Shown here one piece after another: positions 20,870-25,303 of a DNA stretch of 25,303 nt. How positions within the stretch are numbered: position 1 is the stretch's first letter; every line of letters begins with the position of its first letter. The notes under the pieces were generated by a model. The model saw only the letters and a program-made list of their open reading frames with translations. It made no database searches and was not told the DNA's origin. Origin of the DNA: Cladosporium sp. IMV 00045 (Eukaryota; Ascomycota; Dothideomycetes; Cladosporiales; Cladosporiaceae); NCBI GenBank assembly GCA_001931905.2, contig MSJI02000489.1, forward strand, positions 131,840 through 157,142, written 5' to 3'. The position numbers and the translations under genes are program-made.

Positions 20870-21833
20870 TTTGGCGGGGGGATGTGATGTGTGGGAGGTG
20901 TGTGAGGGAGGAGGAAAGGTATGAGGTATTTGGCAAGCGAATGGAGGGGGTGGTGATGATGGTGGTGAGGTGAGGTGGGAGGTGCGAGGTAAGGTATCTC
21001 TACGGCGTGCGGTTGAACGACTTCCGCGCGCGCAAAAGCTTCCCAACGTCCTATTTTCGCGGCCGGTCCGCTTCACCAGCTGCAAGTCCTGCCTCCTGCG
21101 CGCTCCGATATGAGGTCTGTGCTCTTCCGAAGATGAAGATGAGATATAATCCCACCTCACTACTTGATAGTCTCAATAATTTATGCGAGTGAATGATACG
21201 AAGATGCTGTTGTTGTCGATCACGTTCTCATATATAATCAATGGCCATACGAATCGAATCCAGGCTCTCCGATTCTCTCATCATCAATCGCATGTCGGGC
21301 TATTCAAGCGCTCGCAGTAGGCGATATCAGCGGCGAAAATCAACCTATGAGGATGGGGACCCGAGCCAGCCTTATATAAACATATATCGTGCGGTATACA
21401 ATCTCTCTGTGCAGCTATCCCCAGGACTAAAACCATAGAGAAACACACGGATTTCGTCGCTGAGTCCCAGAGGAATTTATCTCAATTTCTCGTCAATCGA
21501 TCTAACTAATAAGATCAGCTCTACAACAACAAAAAGACCCATGCCACGCCGAATGAGATCAAACGAGCTCGAAATTCACCTCCATTGGAGCCTCAAAGGA
21601 TTACTGTGAACATTGGGGAATATGGGATAAGAGTATGTGGTCATATCAATTTAGAAAAATATTTGCTGTTGCAAAAACAGTATCGTTCGTATCTTGCCAC
21701 CTTCAAATCAATGCACAACTCAAGGATCGTGATTCTCACATGTGCCAGTCCTCTTGAACGCCAGACGCCTCGCTTCAATACCGAAAACACCCAAAAAGAA
21801 AAAAAACCTCGCCCTTCCTGACGATCAATCCAC
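20870..21833. other. Spacer: PDB1 promoter and SLT11 3' region
   Basis: This 964 bp stretch holds the promoter and leader of PDB1 (left, with CT-rich sequence on the minus strand around 20880-20990) and the 3' untranslated region of SLT11 (right). The middle is AT-richer, with several TATATA-type runs. I see no gene. Confidence 0.55.
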
Positions 21834-23041
21834 TTACTCTCCACTCTGCGCAGCATACTGCTTATCGTCCTGTCCCGGAGGCGGCGCAACAGCAACAAGA
21901 CTATCCAAATCATCCTCCGCCGGAGCACCACCAGAAGAAGAACCAGCAGCACCAGCAGCAGCAATAGCCCTACGCGCCTGCGGTCCCCCAACAGCAGCCT
22001 TCCCATTCCCCTGCGTCGACCTTCCCGCCCTGGCATTCTCCATCCTCGTATCCCTATCCATCGAATCCAGCGGCTTAGGCCTACCCCACTGCACCCTCAA
22101 GGGCACGCCCTTGACCAACGCACGCCCTTACAAGCCGCAGCAGCTTTCTCCGCAGAAGCGCGCTCCATGTAATTGACAAAAGCGCAGTGCGAGCGATGGC
22201 TGCAGACCAAACTGCGCAGGGCGCCGTACTGCGCGAAGTAGGACCTGATCTCGTGCTCGGGCATGTCGTCTTCCACGCCCGTGACGAAGAGGGATGTGAT
22301 GTTCTGGTCCGCCGGGGGCGCGATGTCTTCCGGTTTGGGAGGCAGGGCGGCTGCGCTGGGGAAGGGTCGGCCGGATCTTGCGCCCGCTGCTTTGCCGCCG
22401 CGGGCGGGTGGTGCGCTGCCTTTTGGAGAGGCATAGGCGGAACCGTAGGCGGATTTCTTCACGTCTGCTGTGCGGATGGGGCCGATTCTTGATGCGCCGC
22501 TCGAAGAGCCCTCGCCGCCTTCGAGCAGTTTCTGTCCTTCGCCTTCCTGTTGTTCCTGTTCCAGTCTTCTCTGTTTTTTGTAATAGGGCTCCGAAGCCGC
22601 GAGCCTCCTCAGCAAATCCCTCGCCTTCTCGTCTGTCTGTGCATATCCCTCCAGTCCTCTTCCCTCTTCGATCTCCTTCTCGTTGTTCTGCGCGTAGAAC
22701 TCGCGGTTGACGTCACTCTGCGGGCCGGGCGCGACCATTTTCAGCGCGGCGTCGCGGATCGTGATGGGCAGGCCGAAGCTCAGGTCCAGCATGCAGCACT
22801 GGCAGCAGTTCTTGAGGCGCGCGCAGGTGAGGCAGATGCCGGTGCGCTTCTGGCGCGCGGTGCGGTCGGCTTTCCACCGGAAGATGGTGAAGGGTCGCGT
22901 GCAGAGCTTGCATTCGGCGCCGTAGTCTTCTTTCAGCATTTGCACGTAGGGGTTGTCCGGCAGGCAGCGCTCGCACACGGATGGCATGTCGGTCGTCTCC
23001 CATCCGGACCGGTTCAGGTCTTGCTTGATTTGGGGAGGCAT
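21834..23041 (-). CDS. SLT11: Pre-mRNA splicing factor Slt11/Ecm2/Cwf5 (RBM22 family), apparent 1-base frameshift
   Basis: Nuclear splicing factor that joins the activated spliceosome with the Prp19-associated proteins and contacts the U6 internal stem-loop. One exon, about 402 residues once a single missing base is allowed for. The cysteine-rich N-terminal zinc region has CERC (23-26), CKLC (44-47), CLTC (70-73) and CCQCC (79-83). A charged linker follows, rich in Glu/Gln and then Gly/Ala/Pro. The RRM starts near 247 (SLFVTGVEDDMPEHEI) and continues through HCAFVNYMERASAEKA. At 22123-22124 the frame AAAACKG changes to one reading ALVKGVPLRVQWGRPKPLD, the conserved end of this RRM. As written, translation would stop 8 codons later at 22099-22097. 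The C-terminal tail is Ala/Gly/Ser-rich and ends at TAA 21836-21834. It is divergent from ERG6. Confidence 0.9.
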
Positions 23042-23250
23042 CTTTGCGAGGACTGCAGGATGTGGGGGTGTTGTTGGCGGTTCGCAAAATCAAGGAATGT
23101 GGCAGTAGGTTGCGGTAGAGCGACTTGAAAGGCAGAGGATCTGCAGGTTGTCAAAAGACGGAGCGGGTGTTGGTAAGCTCTTAGAGCGACAACTGCTGTA
23201 GACAAATCTCGAACCTTGACATGTGCCAAGCTTGCATGATCAACCGAGAT

Positions 23251-23256
23251 CACGTG
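23251..23256. promoter_or_regulatory. E-box CACGTG in context ATCACGTG
   Basis: A palindromic E-box about 435 bp upstream of the ERG6 start. bHLH regulators of the fungal SREBP type, which control ergosterol genes, bind E-box-like and SRE-like sites. With a single copy, the link to ERG6 is only a suggestion. Confidence 0.3.
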
Positions 23257-23407
23257 TCAGAGCCTCGTTTATCAATCGTATCATTCCAGAGAGCAGACCA
23301 CCCGACCAGACCCTTGGCCCCACGCTAAACCTGTTCCTAGGGTGAAGGGCAGAGTGGCGGTCCACCCGCGACACCGCCCCTCGTACGATCTTTCGCCAGT
23401 CTGGGGG

Positions 23408-23421
23408 GAGAGAGAGAGAGA
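23408..23421. repeat. (GA)7 dinucleotide run
   Basis: A short purine repeat preceded by a G run, in the ERG6 upstream region. Such runs are common in fungal promoters. Confidence 0.6.
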
Positions 23422-23500
23422 TGGGAATTTGTTGAACCCGCGCGTGCAATTTAACCCATCCATTTATTACTACCGCTAGCCCCTAAGGCCGCTCATAAAC

Positions 23501-23600
23501 AACCTCTCCGCCTGTCTTCACTTCACTTGCTCTCCTCCAATTGCATTTCTGCTTACCTCCTTCTCTTCTTCTCAACTTCCCTTCTCTCCTAATTGCACTT
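23501..23600 (+). promoter_or_regulatory. CT-rich leader/promoter block of ERG6
   Basis: About 100 bases dominated by C and T, ending roughly 90 bases before the ERG6 ATG. Pyrimidine-rich blocks commonly precede transcription starts of well-expressed genes in filamentous fungi. It contains two imperfect copies of AATTGCAYTTC (23539 and 23591). Confidence 0.5.
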
Positions 23601-23689
23601 CAACAGCAAAAGGAATTTTAGAAAAATACACAAAAAGGGGGAATAATACCTAATCTCAAACCAACTCCCACATCCACACACAACACACA

Positions 23690-24829
23690 ATGGCACCCAC
23701 CGCCCTCGAAACCCAAGACTTCGAACGCGATGCCGCCTTCAAGCAGGCCCTGCACGGCAAGACCGGCCAGAACACCAACTCCTTCATGAACATGATGAAC
23801 AAGAACAAGGACGCCCAAAAACTCGCGGTGGACGAGTACTTCAAGCACTGGGACAACAAAGCCGCGGCCGACGAGACGGACGCCGACCGCGAGGCGCGCC
23901 GCAGCGAGTACGCCACGCTGACCCGCCACTACTACAACCTGGCCACGGACCTGTACGAGTACGGGTGGGGCCAGAGCTTCCACTTCTCGCGCTACAGCAA
24001 GGGCGAGCCCTTCCGCCAGGCCACCGCGCGCCACGAGCACTACCTCGCGCTCAAGATGGGCATCCAGGAGGGCATGAACGTGCTGGACGTCGGGTGCGGC
24101 GTGGGCGGGCCCGCGCGCGAGATCGCAAAGTTCACCGGCTGCAACGTCATGGGCTTCAACAACAACGACTACCAGATCGAGCGCGGCACCGCGTACGCGA
24201 AGAAGGAAGGCCTGGCCAGCCAGATCTCCTTCACCAAGGGCGATTTCATGCAAATGGACTTTCCCGACAACAGCTTCGACGCCGTGTACGCCATCGAAGC
24301 GACGGTGCACGCGCCCAGCCTCGAGGGCATCTACAGCGAGATCTACCGCGTGCTCAAGCCCGGCGGCGTCTTCGGCGTGTACGAGTGGCTGATGACGGAC
24401 AAATACGACAACGACAACCCGCACCACCGCGAGATCCGCCTGGGCATCGAGCTGGGCGACGGCATCAGCAACATGGAGAAGATCCCCGTGGCGGTGCAGG
24501 CCATGAAGAGCGCCGGCTTCGACCTCGAAGTCAGCGAGGACCTGGCCGACCGCGACGACGAGCTGCCCTGGTACTGGCCGCTGTCGGGTCAGTTGAAATA
24601 CATGCAGAGCATTTGGGACTTCCCCACGCTGGTCCGCATGACCAAGCTGGGCCGCGGGATTGTGCACAAGTTCGTCGGCGGCCTGGAGACGATTGGTTTC
24701 GCGCCCAGGGGTACGCAGAAGACTGCGGATTCTCTCGCCGTCGCTGCTGACGCGCTCGTTGCTGGTGGTCAGGAGAAGCTCTTCACGCCCATGTACCTCA
24801 TGGTTGGCAGGAAGCCCGTCAAGGCTTAG
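23690..24829 (+). CDS. ERG6: Sterol 24-C-methyltransferase
   Basis: Transfers a methyl group from S-adenosylmethionine to C-24 of the sterol side chain (zymosterol, or lanosterol in many filamentous fungi) in ergosterol synthesis. It acts at the endoplasmic reticulum or lipid droplets. Single exon of 379 residues, the usual family length. The sterol-binding aromatic segment YEYGWGQSFHFS is at 89-100. The SAM-binding motif LDVGCGVGGPAREIA is at 132-146. The second conserved region EATVHAPSLEGIYSEIYRVL is at 203-222, and the Sterol_MT_C domain (SGQLKYMQSIWDFP to YLMVGRKPVKA) closes the protein. The ATG follows CACACA in a good fungal context, and the next in-frame Met would remove part of a conserved N-terminal region. 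Codon use is extremely C/G-biased, which suggests high expression and explains the long antisense open frame over the gene. Confidence 0.98.
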   Translation: MAPTALETQDFERDAAFKQALHGKTGQNTNSFMNMMNKNKDAQKLAVDEYFKHWDNKAAADETDADREARRSEYATLTRHYYNLATDLYEYGWGQSFHFSRYSKGEPFRQATARHEHYLALKMGIQEGMNVLDVGCGVGGPAREIAKFTGCNVMGFNNNDYQIERGTAYAKKEGLASQISFTKGDFMQMDFPDNSFDAVYAIEATVHAPSLEGIYSEIYRVLKPGGVFGVYEWLMTDKYDNDNPHHREIRLGIELGDGISNMEKIPVAVQAMKSAGFDLEVSEDLADRDDELPWYWPLSGQLKYMQSIWDFPTLVRMTKLGRGIVHKFVGGLETIGFAPRGTQKTADSLAVAADALVAGGQEKLFTPMYLMVGRKPVKA

Positions 24830-25303
24830 ATGGGAAGAGAGAGCGCGGACTTGAAATAAGATTCTGAGAGGGATGAGTGTCGGGCATTGCATATTATTTT
24901 TCCACGGAAGGGCTCGGCGTTTTTTTCGCTAATGGGAGACGAATGGAAAGAAGTCAAAAAGATCAAAATTCGTTTCTCACGGTTCTTGTTAATACCTATA
25001 TATTTCAAAAAGCATACACGCCTTAGAAAAGATTAGCTTCTTGTAAATGACGAGTGCAAAACTATATCTTCCTTTCTTGTTCTGTTCCATGTCTTGAGCA
25101 AAGAGGGAATCATCGCTGGTAATGAGTCGCTTCGTGCAACAAAATCATGACCCATCTCTCATTCATGGTAGTAACAGCAGTAGTAGTAACAAAGTCATAA
25201 TAGCAGTGAACCTCTGTCGGTCATTTTATCCTGAACGCCTCCATGTCTTGTCTCATTGCTCCGTTTTCTCATCATCATACATCGACCCATCCCATGGAAA
25301 AAA
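24830..25303. other. ERG6 3' region to the window edge
   Basis: This 474 bp AT-richer stretch contains the ERG6 3' untranslated region. There is a TATATATTTC stretch near 24997 and a GTA/GCA-rich run near 25169-25190. I see no coding region. It may reach the 3' untranslated region of a neighbour. Confidence 0.5.

Larger units (their letters stand above)
23042..23689. promoter_or_regulatory. Divergent promoter between SLT11 and ERG6
   Basis: This 648 bp interval separates the two start codons. Features in order are an E-box (CACGTG, 23251-23256), a near-match to the Upc2-type sterol element (TCGTATC, 23276-23282; consensus TCGTATA), a (GA)7 run, and a CT-rich leader for ERG6. No gene is evident inside. 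Confidence 0.6.

Noticed and set aside
22109..22132. A 22 bp GT...AG intron as an explanation of the SLT11 frameshift
   Set aside because: Too short for a spliceosomal intron, and it joins the wrong phase, ending at a stop.
23618..24892. 424-codon minus-strand open frame covering ERG6
   Set aside because: It is antisense to a certain gene and results from strongly C/G-ending codons. Its Val/Leu/Ala/His-rich product resembles no family.

Overview
The window looks like chromosomal DNA of a filamentous ascomycete fungus (Pezizomycotina; Dothideomycetes is a guess from general character only). The support is short spliceosomal introns (mostly 50-75 bp with GTRNGT donors and CAG/TAG acceptors), compact intergenic spaces, CT-rich leaders and clearly fungal proteins (ENA-type Na+ pump, ERG6, Slt11/Ecm2). 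It is a housekeeping region. I see no transposon, CRISPR, prophage, tRNA, rRNA or biosynthetic cluster, and nothing that amounts to a new system.

Layout, left to right: the 3' end of an unidentified gene (+); a tail-to-tail gap; an ENA-type P-type cation ATPase with 8 exons (-, 916-4489); a 1.1 kb divergent promoter region with several PacC-type motifs; an MFS transporter with a long charged tail (+, 5581-7419); a probably mitochondrial pterin-4a-carbinolamine dehydratase (-, 7714-8279); ribosomal protein eL13 (-, 8795-9635); a 426 bp divergent promoter with an ACGCG (MCB-like) cluster; DNA polymerase alpha catalytic subunit POL1 (+, 10062-14598); an F-box-like protein with no visible ATG (-, 14898-15704); a 3.8 kb stretch with no supportable gene; pyruvate dehydrogenase E1 beta PDB1 (-, 19503-20869); a further spacer; the spliceosomal protein Slt11/Ecm2/RBM22 (-, 21834-23041); a 648 bp divergent promoter; sterol 24-C-methyltransferase ERG6 (+, 23690-24829); and a 474 bp tail with nothing evident.

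The genes do not form one pathway. They cover ion homeostasis, transport, pterin recycling, translation, replication, mitochondrial carbon entry, splicing and ergosterol synthesis. The most notable direct observations are two apparent one-base deletions in conserved genes. One lies in POL1 just before its first zinc-binding cysteine, the other in SLT11 inside the RRM. Both fit loss of one base from a CC/GG doublet, so consensus error is the leading explanation. Other points are the MCB-like cluster and tiny upstream ORF before POL1, an in-frame stop-free POL1 intron, introns placed inside catalytic motifs of the Na+ pump, and the gene-poor 3.8 kb block. Exon boundaries were read by eye from splice consensus, reading phase and family conservation.
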